64,000 nucleotides of DNA from Brevibacterium atlanticum (lineage in GTDB: Bacteria; Actinomycetota; Actinomycetes; Actinomycetales; Brevibacteriaceae): assembly GCF_011617245.1 (NCBI RefSeq), contig NZ_CP050152.1, forward strand, positions 310,001-374,000. The letters are read 5' to 3'. The notes beneath the pieces were generated by a model. It was not told the origin of the DNA. It ran no database searches and saw only the letters and a list, made by a program, of their open reading frames with translations. The translations under genes were made by a program, and so were the position numbers. Below, one piece after another: positions 43,916 to 52,770 of the stretch (positions within the stretch are counted from its first letter, which is position 1; each line of letters opens with the position of its first letter).

Positions 43916-46198
43916 ATGTTTGCTGATCTCGAACTGCTTGTCCGCCCCCGTTCCGTCGGAGTCGTCGGTGCCTCGGAGGACCGGGGGAAAGGGCCGGGAC
44001 GCATCATTCCCCTGCTCGAGGCCTCGGGCTTCACCGGGAGCATCCACCCGGTCAACCCGAAGTACACTCGCGTGAACGATCGACCATGTTTTCCCACTGT
44101 CGGGGACCTGCCCGAGACCGTCGACCTCGTCGTCATCATGGTCCCGGCGGAGGCCGTGGTCGCGGCGGTGGCCGACAGCGCCGCGCACGGGGTGAAGTTC
44201 GCGATCATCATGTCCTCCGGGTTCTCCGAATTCGGCGAAGCCGGCACCCGGATGCAGGACGAGATCACCAGGATCGCTCGAACGTCTGGGATGCGCATCT
44301 ACGGCCCGAACTGCCCAGGCCTGCTCAACTTCATCGATGGCCTGCCGATCTCCTTCTCCCCGCGCCTCAACCAGGAGGCCTGGAATCCGGGCCGCGTCGC
44401 CGTCATCACCCAAGGCGGGGCGATGGGGAGAGCGGTCATCGACTCGATGGAGACGCACGGAACCCCGAAGCTCAACTATTGGTTCTCGCCCGGCAACGAG
44501 GCCGACCTGCAGGCCGCGGACTTCCTCGGCTGGCTCGCCGACGACGAACACACGGACATCATCGTCCTCATCATGGAGAGCTTCCGTGACGGCCGCCGCT
44601 TCATGGAGGCCGCCCGCCGGGCCCGCGCCGCCGGCAAGGTCGTCGCCCTGCTCAAGATCGGACGCTCCGATGAGGGTCGGCGCGCGGCGGCCACCCACAC
44701 GGCCGCCGTGGCCGGATCCGACCGTGCCGTCGACGCCGCCCTGGGGCAGTGCGGCGTCATCCGCGTCGACGACCTCGACGAACTCATCGATGTCGCTCGG
44801 ATCATCGAACGATACGGGGTCACGTCGCTGGAGAACATCGGAGTGTGCAGCCTCTCCGGCGGATCCGCGGCCCTGCTGGCCGACATATGCGGGCAGCAGG
44901 GACTGAGCCTCGAACGCCCGACCGAGGAGACGGTGCAGGCCATGGCCCGGATCCTCCCGGCACTCGCCGCCGTCGGCAACCCCGTCGACCTCACCACCGG
45001 CATCTTCAGCAGCCCCGAACTCGTCGAAGAGGCGATGCGCCTGTTCCTCGACGACGAGCGCATCGACGCCGCGATCATGCCCTTCCCTTATCACCTGGGA
45101 GCGATCAACGAGGTGATGGCCGAGAAGCTCGTCATCATCGCCGCGGAGACGACCAAGCCGATCATCGCCGTCGGCATGTCCGAGGCCGTCCTCGACAGCG
45201 CCGCCGCCCGCATCCTCCGGGCGGCCGAGATCCCGTTCATCCACGCGCCGACGAAGACCGTGACCGCCGTCGAACGCTGCCGCAGGCTCGCCCGCGAACG
45301 AGCTCGCATCGCGACCGAACCGCTGCCCGCCGAGGCGGCTCCGACCGGTCCGTCCCGCATCGGCACCGCTCCCGCCGAGCCTGCCGTGCAGACCGCGGCC
45401 CCGACCGGCACCGCACTGTTCCCTCCGGCGAAGACCGGTGCCCTGAGCGAAGAGGAGAGCGAGGCCATCCTCAGCCGGGCCGGCGTGCCGTTCCCCGCCT
45501 CCCGCATCGTCGACACCCTCGACGAAGCCGAAGCCGCCGCCTCGGCGCTGGGCTATCCGGTCGTGCTCAAAGCCGCCACCGAGCTCATCGCGCACAAGTC
45601 CGATGCCGGTCTCGTGCGCACCGACATCGTCGATCCGAGCAGCCTCGCCGCCGCTTTCGCCGAGATCCGCGACAATCACCGCCGGGCCACCGGCGCCGAG
45701 CACGTCCCGATCAAGGTCGTCGAGCGCCTCGACGGCGGTGCGGAGGTGATGTGCGGCATCGTCATGGACCCGGCCTTCGGGCCGGTCGTCAGCGTCGGCC
45801 TGGGCGGCATCTTTGCAGAACTGCTCGGCGACTCCGCGCTGCGGGTGTGCCCCATCGACGAGGCCGAGGCCGCCATGATGATCGACGAAACCGCGGCCGG
45901 GGCCGTCCTCGACGGAGCTCGCGGCCGGCCGAAGCTCGCCAAGGCCGCCTTGGCCGCGCTCGTCAGCGAGCTCAGCCGCTTCGCCGTGGCCGAGGCCGAC
46001 CGGCTCGCCGGCATCGACCTCAACCCCGTGCTCGTGCGCGACGATGAAGCGATCGCCCTCGACGCCCTCATCATCGCGGCCGAAGCGCCGACATCCGCAC
46101 CGAACGAAACCGCAGAGCCCACCCGGCAGACCCGCCCATCGGGCACTCAGCCGTCCGGCGACGGAGCCGGACCGATCAGAGAGATGAGCCATGACTGA
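43916..46198 (+). CDS. NDP-forming acyl-CoA synthetase (acetate--CoA ligase family)
   Basis: A 760-residue fused enzyme: CoA-binding domain (FADLELLVRPRSVGVVGASED, residues 1-140), two succinyl-CoA-ligase-like domains (to about 460) with the phospho-His candidate in ATHTAAVAGSD near residue 263, an Ala/Pro/Thr-rich linker (460-510) and an ATP-grasp domain (LSEEESEAILSRAGVPF onward). It forms an acyl-CoA from acid, CoA and ATP, releasing ADP and phosphate. It heads the Liv operon, overlapping LivG, so it probably activates the acid that the importer brings in. A tail after residue 735 is low-complexity. Confidence 0.9.
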   Translation: MFADLELLVRPRSVGVVGASEDRGKGPGRIIPLLEASGFTGSIHPVNPKYTRVNDRPCFPTVGDLPETVDLVVIMVPAEAVVAAVADSAAHGVKFAIIMSSGFSEFGEAGTRMQDEITRIARTSGMRIYGPNCPGLLNFIDGLPISFSPRLNQEAWNPGRVAVITQGGAMGRAVIDSMETHGTPKLNYWFSPGNEADLQAADFLGWLADDEHTDIIVLIMESFRDGRRFMEAARRARAAGKVVALLKIGRSDEGRRAAATHTAAVAGSDRAVDAALGQCGVIRVDDLDELIDVARIIERYGVTSLENIGVCSLSGGSAALLADICGQQGLSLERPTEETVQAMARILPALAAVGNPVDLTTGIFSSPELVEEAMRLFLDDERIDAAIMPFPYHLGAINEVMAEKLVIIAAETTKPIIAVGMSEAVLDSAAARILRAAEIPFIHAPTKTVTAVERCRRLARERARIATEPLPAEAAPTGPSRIGTAPAEPAVQTAAPTGTALFPPAKTGALSEEESEAILSRAGVPFPASRIVDTLDEAEAAASALGYPVVLKAATELIAHKSDAGLVRTDIVDPSSLAAAFAEIRDNHRRATGAEHVPIKVVERLDGGAEVMCGIVMDPAFGPVVSVGLGGIFAELLGDSALRVCPIDEAEAAMMIDETAAGAVLDGARGRPKLAKAALAALVSELSRFAVAEADRLAGIDLNPVLVRDDEAIALDALIIAAEAPTSAPNETAEPTRQTRPSGTQPSGDGAGPIREMSHD

Positions 46199-46943
46199 GG
46201 ACGCAGCAACGACGACGGTGGAGCGCGGCGAGCCCCTGCTCGAGATCGAACACATCGCCAAGAGCTACAGCGGCCTCAAGGCCCTCGACGACGTCACCTT
46301 CAGCGTCAGCCGCGGCGAGATCGCCGCCCTCATCGGCCCCAACGGCGCCGGGAAGACGACGATGTTCGACATCATCACCGGCTTCACCCGCCCCGATCGC
46401 GGACGAGTCGTCTTCGCCGGCGACGACATCACCCGCACCGCCCCGCACCGGCTGGCCTCCCGCGGACTCGTCCGCAGCTTCCAGACGGCGAAGATGTTCC
46501 CCTCGATGACCGTCGAGGAGATCGTCCTCACCGCCTCCATGCTCAAGAACGACCGGAAGACGGCGAAGGGCAAGGTCGAGAAGATCCTCACCGACATCGA
46601 GCTCACCGCGAAGGCCCGCAGCTACGCATCCGAGCTGTCCCTGCCCGACCGGCAGATGGTCGAACTGAGCAAGTGCGTCGCCCTCGAACCCACGATGATC
46701 CTCCTCGACGAGATCATGGGCGGGCTCAACCGGGCTGAGGCGGAGACCCCCATCGCCGCCATCCGCACCCTGCGCGACCAGGGTCTGACCTTCCTCCTCG
46801 TCGAACACGTGATGCCGATCGTCATGTCCCTGTGCGAGCACATCGCCGTCCTCGACTTCGGCCGCTGCATCGCCACGGGCACCCCGCAGCAGATCGCGGT
46901 CGACCCTGACGTGCAGCGCTCGTACCTGGGAGGTACCGCCTGA
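46191..46943 (+). CDS. livG: Branched-chain-type ABC importer ATPase LivG
   Basis: A 250-residue ATPase of the Liv (HAAT) family. Walker A is GPNGAGKTT near residue 49, Walker B ILLDEIMGGLN near 170. The signature region reads ELSLPDRQMVELSK, a variant of LSxGxxQ seen in some HAAT ATPases, where the central Gly is missing. It partners LivF in driving import through LivH/LivM. The ATG lies in the end of the synthetase gene (8-base overlap). HAAT importers of this arrangement transport amino acids, but also aromatic and aliphatic acids in actinobacteria; the acyl-CoA synthetase suggests an organic acid. Confidence 0.92.
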   Translation: MTEDAATTTVERGEPLLEIEHIAKSYSGLKALDDVTFSVSRGEIAALIGPNGAGKTTMFDIITGFTRPDRGRVVFAGDDITRTAPHRLASRGLVRSFQTAKMFPSMTVEEIVLTASMLKNDRKTAKGKVEKILTDIELTAKARSYASELSLPDRQMVELSKCVALEPTMILLDEIMGGLNRAEAETPIAAIRTLRDQGLTFLLVEHVMPIVMSLCEHIAVLDFGRCIATGTPQQIAVDPDVQRSYLGGTA

Positions 46944-47653
46944 TGCTGCTCTCGGTTGCCGATCTCGCCTCCGGCTACGGCCGGCAGGACATCATCAACG
47001 GCGTCTCCTTCGACCTCAGCGAGAAGGACTTCTCCTGCCTCCTCGGCTCGAACAACTCCGGCAAGTCGACGATGATCAACACCCTCTCCGGTCTCATCCG
47101 CGCCCGGGCCGGGACGATCGAGTTCTGCGGGGAGGACATCTCCCGCCTGCGCCCGAACGAGCGAGTGCGTCGCGGACTCGTCCAGATCCCCGAAGGCCGC
47201 CAGCTGTTCCCGGAGATGACCGTCTTCGAGAACATCATCATGGGCGGCAACGGGGACCGGCGCAGTCCCGGCTACGACCGCAGCCTCCTCGACGATGTCT
47301 TCGACCTGTTCCCGAACCTGCGGGACCGATCCCAGCAGCGGGCGGGCTCCCTGTCCGGCGGCGAACAGCAGATGGTGGCCATCGGCCGCGGCATGATGAG
47401 TCGACCCACCCTGCTCATGCTCGACGAACCCTCACTCGGCCTGGCGCCGATGGCCGTCGAGTCGATCTTCGAGACCCTCTCCCAGCTCAACGACTCGGGA
47501 GTCTCGATCCTCCTCGTCGAACAGAACCTCCACGTCTCCCTCCAGCACGCCCGGTACGCCTACGTGCTCGAACGCGGAGAGATCGTCGTCCGCGGCACCG
47601 CCGAGGAGATCGCCGGAGACGACAATGCCCGCAAAGCCTATCTGGGGATGTGA
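46943..47653 (+). CDS. livF: Branched-chain-type ABC importer ATPase LivF
   Basis: A 236-residue ATPase with Walker A GSNNSGKST near residue 36 (an Asn-Asn-Ser variant of the common GxNGAGKST), the LivF-typical Q-loop segment VQIPEGRQLFPEMTVFENIIMG, the signature LSGGEQQMVAIGR near residue 135 and Walker B LLMLDEPSLGLAP. Start ATG 46943 is in TGATG with LivG. Together with LivG it forms the two ATPases of the importer. Confidence 0.93.
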   Translation: MLLSVADLASGYGRQDIINGVSFDLSEKDFSCLLGSNNSGKSTMINTLSGLIRARAGTIEFCGEDISRLRPNERVRRGLVQIPEGRQLFPEMTVFENIIMGGNGDRRSPGYDRSLLDDVFDLFPNLRDRSQQRAGSLSGGEQQMVAIGRGMMSRPTLLMLDEPSLGLAPMAVESIFETLSQLNDSGVSILLVEQNLHVSLQHARYAYVLERGEIVVRGTAEEIAGDDNARKAYLGM

Positions 47654-47662
47654 CGGACCATC

Positions 47663-48535
47663 ATGACGATACTCATCGACGCCATCACCCAGGGCCTCGT
47701 CATCGGCGCGGTCTATGCGCTCATGACGCTCGGCCTGGCCGTGGTCCACAGCGTCACCGGCGTGCTCAACTTCGCTCACGGCCACCTCGTCGTGCTCTCG
47801 ATGTACTTTGCCTACCTCGCAAAGGAACACCTCGGACTCGACCCCTATGTGTCCACGATCATCGTCATCCCCGTGATGTTCGGCATCGGCGTGATCCTCT
47901 ACCTGCTCATCTTCCGCCGTCTGGCCGGACGCCCGATCCTCACCGCGATTCAGGCGACCCTGGGCCTGGTGTTCCTCGTCGAGGGTCTCGTGCTCATCAC
48001 CCTGGGTGCCCAGTTCTACCGCGTGCACACCGGCATCGACGGCAGCTCCTGGTCGATCGGGCCCGTGCACCTGCTCGCCACCGACGGCATCGCCTTCATC
48101 GTGGCGCTCCTGGCCAGCGCGATCCTCTTCTTCGTCCTCCAGCGCACTGCCTACGGCCGCAGCATCCGCGCGGTGCTGCAGAACGACCGAGGCGCACAGC
48201 TGGTCGGCGTCAACATCGGCCGCACCCGGGTCCTCACCTTCGGACTCGGCGTGGCCCTCGCGGCGGTCGCTGGCATCCTGCTCCTGCCCGGAACCGCCAT
48301 CCATCCCTCTCAGGGGCTGAGCTTCACCGTCATCGCCGTCCTCGCGTTCTTCGTCGGCGGGCCCGGCAACCTCCTCGGCGCCTTCGCCGGAGCGCTGCTG
48401 CTCGGCCTGGCTGAGAGCCTCGGCGCGATTTACCTGCCGGGCTCCTACGGGTTCATGCTCCCCTACATCATCGTCATCGTGGTGATCCTGCTGCGACCCC
48501 AAGGGCTCTTCGCCAAGAAGGAGGCGGCACGATGA
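47663..48535 (+). CDS. livH: Branched-chain-type ABC importer permease LivH
   Basis: A 290-residue membrane permease with about eight helices. Family segments: GLVIGAVYALMTLGLAVVHSVTGVLNFAHG at the start and RTAYGRSIRAVLQNDRGAQLVGVNIGRT near residue 170, the cytoplasmic coupling loop. It starts 9 bases after LivF and overlaps LivM by 4 bases. It forms the translocation path with LivM. Confidence 0.93.
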   Translation: MTILIDAITQGLVIGAVYALMTLGLAVVHSVTGVLNFAHGHLVVLSMYFAYLAKEHLGLDPYVSTIIVIPVMFGIGVILYLLIFRRLAGRPILTAIQATLGLVFLVEGLVLITLGAQFYRVHTGIDGSSWSIGPVHLLATDGIAFIVALLASAILFFVLQRTAYGRSIRAVLQNDRGAQLVGVNIGRTRVLTFGLGVALAAVAGILLLPGTAIHPSQGLSFTVIAVLAFFVGGPGNLLGAFAGALLLGLAESLGAIYLPGSYGFMLPYIIVIVVILLRPQGLFAKKEAAR

Positions 48536-49599
48536 ACCCGAACACCGTCTGGACCGGAATCGGAGTCCTCGCGATCATCATCGTCGGCTGCTCCCCGCTG
48601 TGGGCCGGCACGTACTTCACGAGCGTCATCACCATGACGCTGATCTTCATCGCCCTCACCTCGGCATGGAACATCGTCGGCGGGATGGCCGGGCAGTTCT
48701 CGCTGGGCAACAGCCTCTTCGTCGGCTGCGGCGGCACGGTCGTCGGGGCGCTGGTGACGCAGAACGGCTGGAACATCTGGGTCGCGCTCATCGTCGGGGC
48801 GGTGATGGCCGCGATCCTCGCCTTTATCATCGCCTGCCTGATGTTCCGCTCCTCCTTACCGCACCTGGCATTCGCGATCGTCACCCTCGCCCTCGCCGAG
48901 GCGGGGCTGCTGTTCGTCACCTCCACCGATGTGCTCGGGGCCGGGTCGGGCATCGTCCTCAAGGTCAAGGACGGGGCCATGGCCTCCCTGTCGAGTCCCG
49001 GACAGAAGCTGTGGCTGGCCCTCATCGTCACGATCATCGTGGTCGTCATCTCCTGGCTGCTCCTCCATTCGAAGCTCGGGTTCCGGATGCGGGCGTCGCG
49101 CGACGACGAATCCGCTGCGGCGGCGATCGGCGTCAGCCTGTTCTGGACGAAGACGATCGCGCTCGTCGTCAGCGCCGTGCTCACCTCGGTGATCGCCACG
49201 ATCTTCGCCAGTTATGTGGTGTTCATCGACCCCGATCAGTTCGCCTCGCCGATTCTGTCGATCACGATCATCCTCTACGCCGTCGTCGGCGGTCTGGGCA
49301 CCGTCCGCGGTCCCATCCTCGGCGCCGGGCTGCTCTACCCGCTCGGTGAGATACTGCGCGGAGAGTTCGGCGACGTCTCCGGGCTGCACCTGGTGATCTT
49401 CGGCCTCGCTATCATCCTCATCGTGCTCTATGCCCCGGGCGGACTGGCCGGACTGCTCTCGACGATCTTCGGCAGACGTCCATCGGCCTTCCCACCGCTG
49501 ACGGACACCGGACTGACCGGCGGCCGCTTCCGGATCGACCGCGGCAGCGGACCCGAAGGCGCCCCCGCCAGCGATTCGACGACGAAAGGCACATCCTGA
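48532..49599 (+). CDS. livM: Branched-chain-type ABC importer permease LivM
   Basis: A 355-residue permease with about ten helices, including TSAWNIVGGMAGQFSLGNSLFVGCG near residue 45 and the coupling loop SKLGFRMRASRDDESAAAAIGVSLFWTKT near 185, both typical of LivM. The C-terminal 45 residues are a polar tail (PPLTDTGLTGG onward) of unknown function. It overlaps the binding-protein gene by one base. Confidence 0.92.
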   Translation: MNPNTVWTGIGVLAIIIVGCSPLWAGTYFTSVITMTLIFIALTSAWNIVGGMAGQFSLGNSLFVGCGGTVVGALVTQNGWNIWVALIVGAVMAAILAFIIACLMFRSSLPHLAFAIVTLALAEAGLLFVTSTDVLGAGSGIVLKVKDGAMASLSSPGQKLWLALIVTIIVVVISWLLLHSKLGFRMRASRDDESAAAAIGVSLFWTKTIALVVSAVLTSVIATIFASYVVFIDPDQFASPILSITIILYAVVGGLGTVRGPILGAGLLYPLGEILRGEFGDVSGLHLVIFGLAIILIVLYAPGGLAGLLSTIFGRRPSAFPPLTDTGLTGGRFRIDRGSGPEGAPASDSTTKGTS

Positions 49600-50834
49600 T
49601 GAGAACCCGACTTGTGGCGGCGCTCGTCGCCGTGAGCACCCTGCTCCTGACGAGCGGCTGTGTGGCTGCCGACGACGGTGACGCCACCGTGACCGTCGGC
49701 CTCGTCGAATCGCTGAGCGGAGACAACTCCGCCTACGGTGAGGAGTCGCACAAAGGCTTCGAATTCATCATCGACAAGATCAACGAGGAGGGTGGGATCG
49801 AGAGCCTCGGCGGGGCGAAGATCAAGACCGAGACCTCGGACACCGCCTCCGACCCGACGACCGCGGCCACCGAGACCCGACGGCTCATCGGGCTCAAGGG
49901 CGCTTCGCTCATCGTCGGCACCCTGCTGACGAAGGAGATGTCGGCCGTCGCGCCGGTCGCCGACGAGACGAAGGTGCCCGTGCTGTCCCTCTTCGCCGGA
50001 GGCACGGACAGCGAGAACCTCTATACCATGGGACTGCCGTACGGTCGCGGCTATGCGCAGACGATGGTCGACTATGTCGACTATCTCAACAAGCATGAGG
50101 GCGCGAACATCAAGACCGCAGCCATGGTCGGCTCCGACTACGAAGCGGGACAGCAGGTCGACATCGAACTGAAGAAGCGGCTGCCGGAGATCGGAGTCGA
50201 ACCGGTTGCCCGAGTACCGCTGCCGACCGGCGGAACGGACTTCAAGCCGCAGGTCACGAAGCTCAATGGAATCAAACCGGATGTCTCCCTCGGTCTGGTC
50301 ACGACTCAGGACGGCATCACCCTGCACCAGGCGCGAGCGGCGACCGGGTCTCAGCTGCTCTTCGCCGGCGGCACCGCGGGCTTCTCCGACTATTCGGTGT
50401 GGGAGGCGTTGGGGGACAAGACCGCGCAGAAGGTGCTCACGCAGAACATGTTCGCGATGACGAGCTTCAGCCCCGATGCGGACCAAGCCCATCTCGGGCA
50501 GTTCCTCAAGGAAGCGAAGGCCGCCGAACTCGGCGTGCCGATCGGGCAGAACTTCGTCATCGGCGCCCAGGCCGCCTGGGTGGTCAAGGACCTGCTGGAG
50601 AAGGCCGGGTCAGAGGACCAGGAGAAGATCCTGCAGGCCTTCCCGGAGGTCGACATCCCTGCCGGGTCGGAGCACCTCTATCTGCCGAAGGCCGATGGGA
50701 TCAAATTCGGCAGGGACCGGTTCCTCACCGATGTCACGGCGATCTTCACCGAATGGCACGAGGAAGGGACTCAGGACGTGGTCTGGCCCGAAGAATTCGC
50801 CAGCGCGAAGGTGTCGAAGCTCAACGACGGCTGA
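49599..50834 (+). CDS. Branched-chain-type ABC importer substrate-binding lipoprotein
   Basis: A 411-residue binding protein of the HAAT (LivK/AmiC) family. Signal peptide with lipobox LLTSGC near residue 21. Mature features: VGLVESLSGDNSAYGEESHKGFE at the start, the GLKGASLIVGTLLTKEMSAVAPVAD segment near 105, and VGSDYEAGQQVDIELKKR near 185. Last gene of the operon starting at 43916. The ligand cannot be predicted; the mature domain is of the group used for short amides, amino acids or small acids. The stop faces the convergent racemase-like gene at 50876. Confidence 0.92.
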   Translation: MRTRLVAALVAVSTLLLTSGCVAADDGDATVTVGLVESLSGDNSAYGEESHKGFEFIIDKINEEGGIESLGGAKIKTETSDTASDPTTAATETRRLIGLKGASLIVGTLLTKEMSAVAPVADETKVPVLSLFAGGTDSENLYTMGLPYGRGYAQTMVDYVDYLNKHEGANIKTAAMVGSDYEAGQQVDIELKKRLPEIGVEPVARVPLPTGGTDFKPQVTKLNGIKPDVSLGLVTTQDGITLHQARAATGSQLLFAGGTAGFSDYSVWEALGDKTAQKVLTQNMFAMTSFSPDADQAHLGQFLKEAKAAELGVPIGQNFVIGAQAAWVVKDLLEKAGSEDQEKILQAFPEVDIPAGSEHLYLPKADGIKFGRDRFLTDVTAIFTEWHEEGTQDVVWPEEFASAKVSKLNDG

Positions 50835-50875
50835 GGATCCTCAAGGACGGCTGAGGAAGCTCCAGGACGTCTGTG

Positions 50876-52015
50876 TCAGAGGTCCCAGTCGCGGATGACG
50901 GCCTCGAGGTCCTCGACCTCGGTCGGCATCCGCGGCGGGGCGAGAGGACCGTGGTTCGACAGTCGCGGCGCGGGCCGCGGCTGCACGGTTCCGTCGATGT
51001 CGACGTAGACGTCGCGGGCGGCCATCTGCTCGTCGGCCGGCGCTTCGGTCATCGTCCGCACAGGGGCGATGCAGGCATCGGTTCCGGCGAAGACCTCCAA
51101 CCACTCGGCACGGGTGCGACCGGCGAATGCCTCGGAGAGCACCTCGGCGATCTGCGGCCACTGCGCCGGGTCGAGCCTGACCGTCTCCGGCCACGGTTCG
51201 AGGCCGAGGGTGTCGGTGACGATGTCGAAGAAACGACGTTCGATGGCGGCCACGGACAGGTAGAGGCCGTCCCGGCAGGCATAGCAGCGGTAGTAGGGGG
51301 CGCTGCCGTCGAGGAAGTTCGCGCCCCGCTCATCCCTGAATCCGCCCGTGCCGATCTTGCCCCAGATGCTCGCCCCCAGGGCGGCGGCACCGTCGACGAT
51401 GGCCGCATCGACGACTTGCCCGTGCCCGGTGCGTTCACGTTCGTGCAGGGCCAGGAGGATGCCGAGGACGAGGAACATCGACCCGCCGCCGAAGTCTCCG
51501 ACGAGGTTGAGCGGTGGGACGGGACCCCGCTCGCCGTCATTGCCGATGAGGTGGAGCAGCCCGGTTCGGGCAATGTAGTTGAGGTCGTGGCCGGCCGCGT
51601 GTGCTTCGGGACCGTCCTGACCCCATCCGGTCATCCGCCCGTAGATGAGGCGAGGGTTCAGACTCAGCATCTCCTCGGGACCCAGGCCGAGTCGTTCGGT
51701 CACGCCGGGCCGGAAGCCCTCGATGAGGACATCCGCGCCTCCGATGAGCGAGCGCACCCGCGCCAGGTCGTCCGCGTCCTTGAGATCGGCGCGGACGACG
51801 CGGCGACCGCGGATCGACACGTCCCAGGCCGGCTGGGCAGCGGTCTCACCCGGCTGGGTAGCGGTCGCGGACGTCGCCCGTTCGATGCGGATGATCTGTG
51901 CCCCGTGGTCGGCGAGCAGCATCGCCGCGTGGGGGCCCGGCCCGATGCCGGCGAGTTCGACGATGCGCAGGTCGGACAGGGGCAGTTCGGACAGGGGCCG
52001 GCGCGGGATGGTCAT
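50876..52015 (-). CDS. Alpha-methylacyl-CoA racemase-like CaiB family protein
   Basis: A 379-residue CaiB-fold protein of the racemase type. The segment GWGQDGPEAHAAGHDLNYIARTGLLHLIG contains the Asp (in GHDLNY near residue 148) used for proton exchange in MCR/AMACR, and NLVGDFGGGSMFLVLGILLALHERERTG follows as in AMACR. It would invert the 2-methyl centre of a branched acyl-CoA so that only the (S) form enters beta-oxidation. ATG 52015 overlaps the previous gene's stop (ATGA). Last gene of the nine-gene operon. Such racemases accompany sterol side-chain and pristanate-type degradation. Confidence 0.88.
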   Translation of the reverse strand: MTIPRRPLSELPLSDLRIVELAGIGPGPHAAMLLADHGAQIIRIERATSATATQPGETAAQPAWDVSIRGRRVVRADLKDADDLARVRSLIGGADVLIEGFRPGVTERLGLGPEEMLSLNPRLIYGRMTGWGQDGPEAHAAGHDLNYIARTGLLHLIGNDGERGPVPPLNLVGDFGGGSMFLVLGILLALHERERTGHGQVVDAAIVDGAAALGASIWGKIGTGGFRDERGANFLDGSAPYYRCYACRDGLYLSVAAIERRFFDIVTDTLGLEPWPETVRLDPAQWPQIAEVLSEAFAGRTRAEWLEVFAGTDACIAPVRTMTEAPADEQMAARDVYVDIDGTVQPRPAPRLSNHGPLAPPRMPTEVEDLEAVIRDWDL

Positions 52016-52770
52016 CGGCGCCCCTGTCCGATGATCGCCTGCGTCTCCTCGGAGCAGGCGACGAGTCCGAAGTGCGAGGACACGAGGTCGAGCGCGGTGG
52101 GCAGGTCGGAGTGCAGGGACTCCCGCACGGTGCGTTTGATGAGACGGACCGCCTTCTGCGGGTGGCGGGCGATGCGGTCGACGAGGGCCAGTGCCCGCTC
52201 CAGGGCGCGGCCCTCCTCGGTGAGATGGTTGACCATGCCGATCCTCAGGGCCTTTTCGGCATTGATGGGATCCCCGGTGAGCAGCAGCTCCATGGCTGTG
52301 GCCGGACCGACGAGGCGGGGCAGGAAGTAGCCGCCGCCGTCGCCGGGGACGAGACCGATCGAGACGTAGCCTTCGGTGAATTCGGCGGTGCGGGCGGCGA
52401 TGCGCATATCGCACATGAGCGCCATATCGAGTCCCGCGCCGACCGCCTTGCCCTCCATCGCGGCGATGACGGGTTTGTCGATGCGCTCGAGGGTGAGAGC
52501 GACGTGGTGGATGCGCTCGGTGAGCATCTCCTTGTACGCCAGCGGGGTCGGGTCGACCTCGGCCAGGGAGCGCAGATCCACACCGGAGCAGAAGGTCCCG
52601 CCGTCGCCGGTGAGGACGATCGCGGAGACCTGGTCATCGGCCTGTGCCCGGCGCAGCAGCTCGGGCCAGGCTTCGATCATCTCGAAGGTGAAGGCATTGT
52701 GCCGGTGCGGGCGGGAGAGCGTGATGATCGCCGCTGCCCCATCGACTCGGTAGGTGATGTCCGTGCTCAT
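52012..52770 (-). CDS. Enoyl-CoA hydratase family protein
   Basis: A 252-residue crotonase-fold protein starting MSTDITYRVDGAAAIIT. The oxyanion-hole region FCSGVDLRSL is normal, but the first acidic residue is Asp (GAGLDMALMCD) and the usual second Glu position is Tyr (TEGYVSIGLVPGDGGG). Actinobacterial sterol side-chain hydratases also deviate at these positions, so a normal hydration chemistry is not assured. Overlaps both neighbours by ATGA. An upstream start at 52848 would lie in the dehydrogenase gene and is rejected. Confidence 0.87.
   Translation of the reverse strand: MSTDITYRVDGAAAIITLSRPHRHNAFTFEMIEAWPELLRRAQADDQVSAIVLTGDGGTFCSGVDLRSLAEVDPTPLAYKEMLTERIHHVALTLERIDKPVIAAMEGKAVGAGLDMALMCDMRIAARTAEFTEGYVSIGLVPGDGGGYFLPRLVGPATAMELLLTGDPINAEKALRIGMVNHLTEEGRALERALALVDRIARHPQKAVRLIKRTVRESLHSDLPTALDLVSSHFGLVACSEETQAIIGQGRR

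Noticed and set aside
43829-46261. 810-residue Gly/Asp-rich frame on the minus strand
   Set aside because: Antisense shadow of the NDP-forming acyl-CoA synthetase, which has clear domains and neighbours on the plus strand.
50834-50875. TGAGGATCCTCA palindrome between convergent genes
   Set aside because: Twelve bases, no loop or T-run, and a direct near-repeat of GGCTGAGGA explains it; too little for a terminator call.
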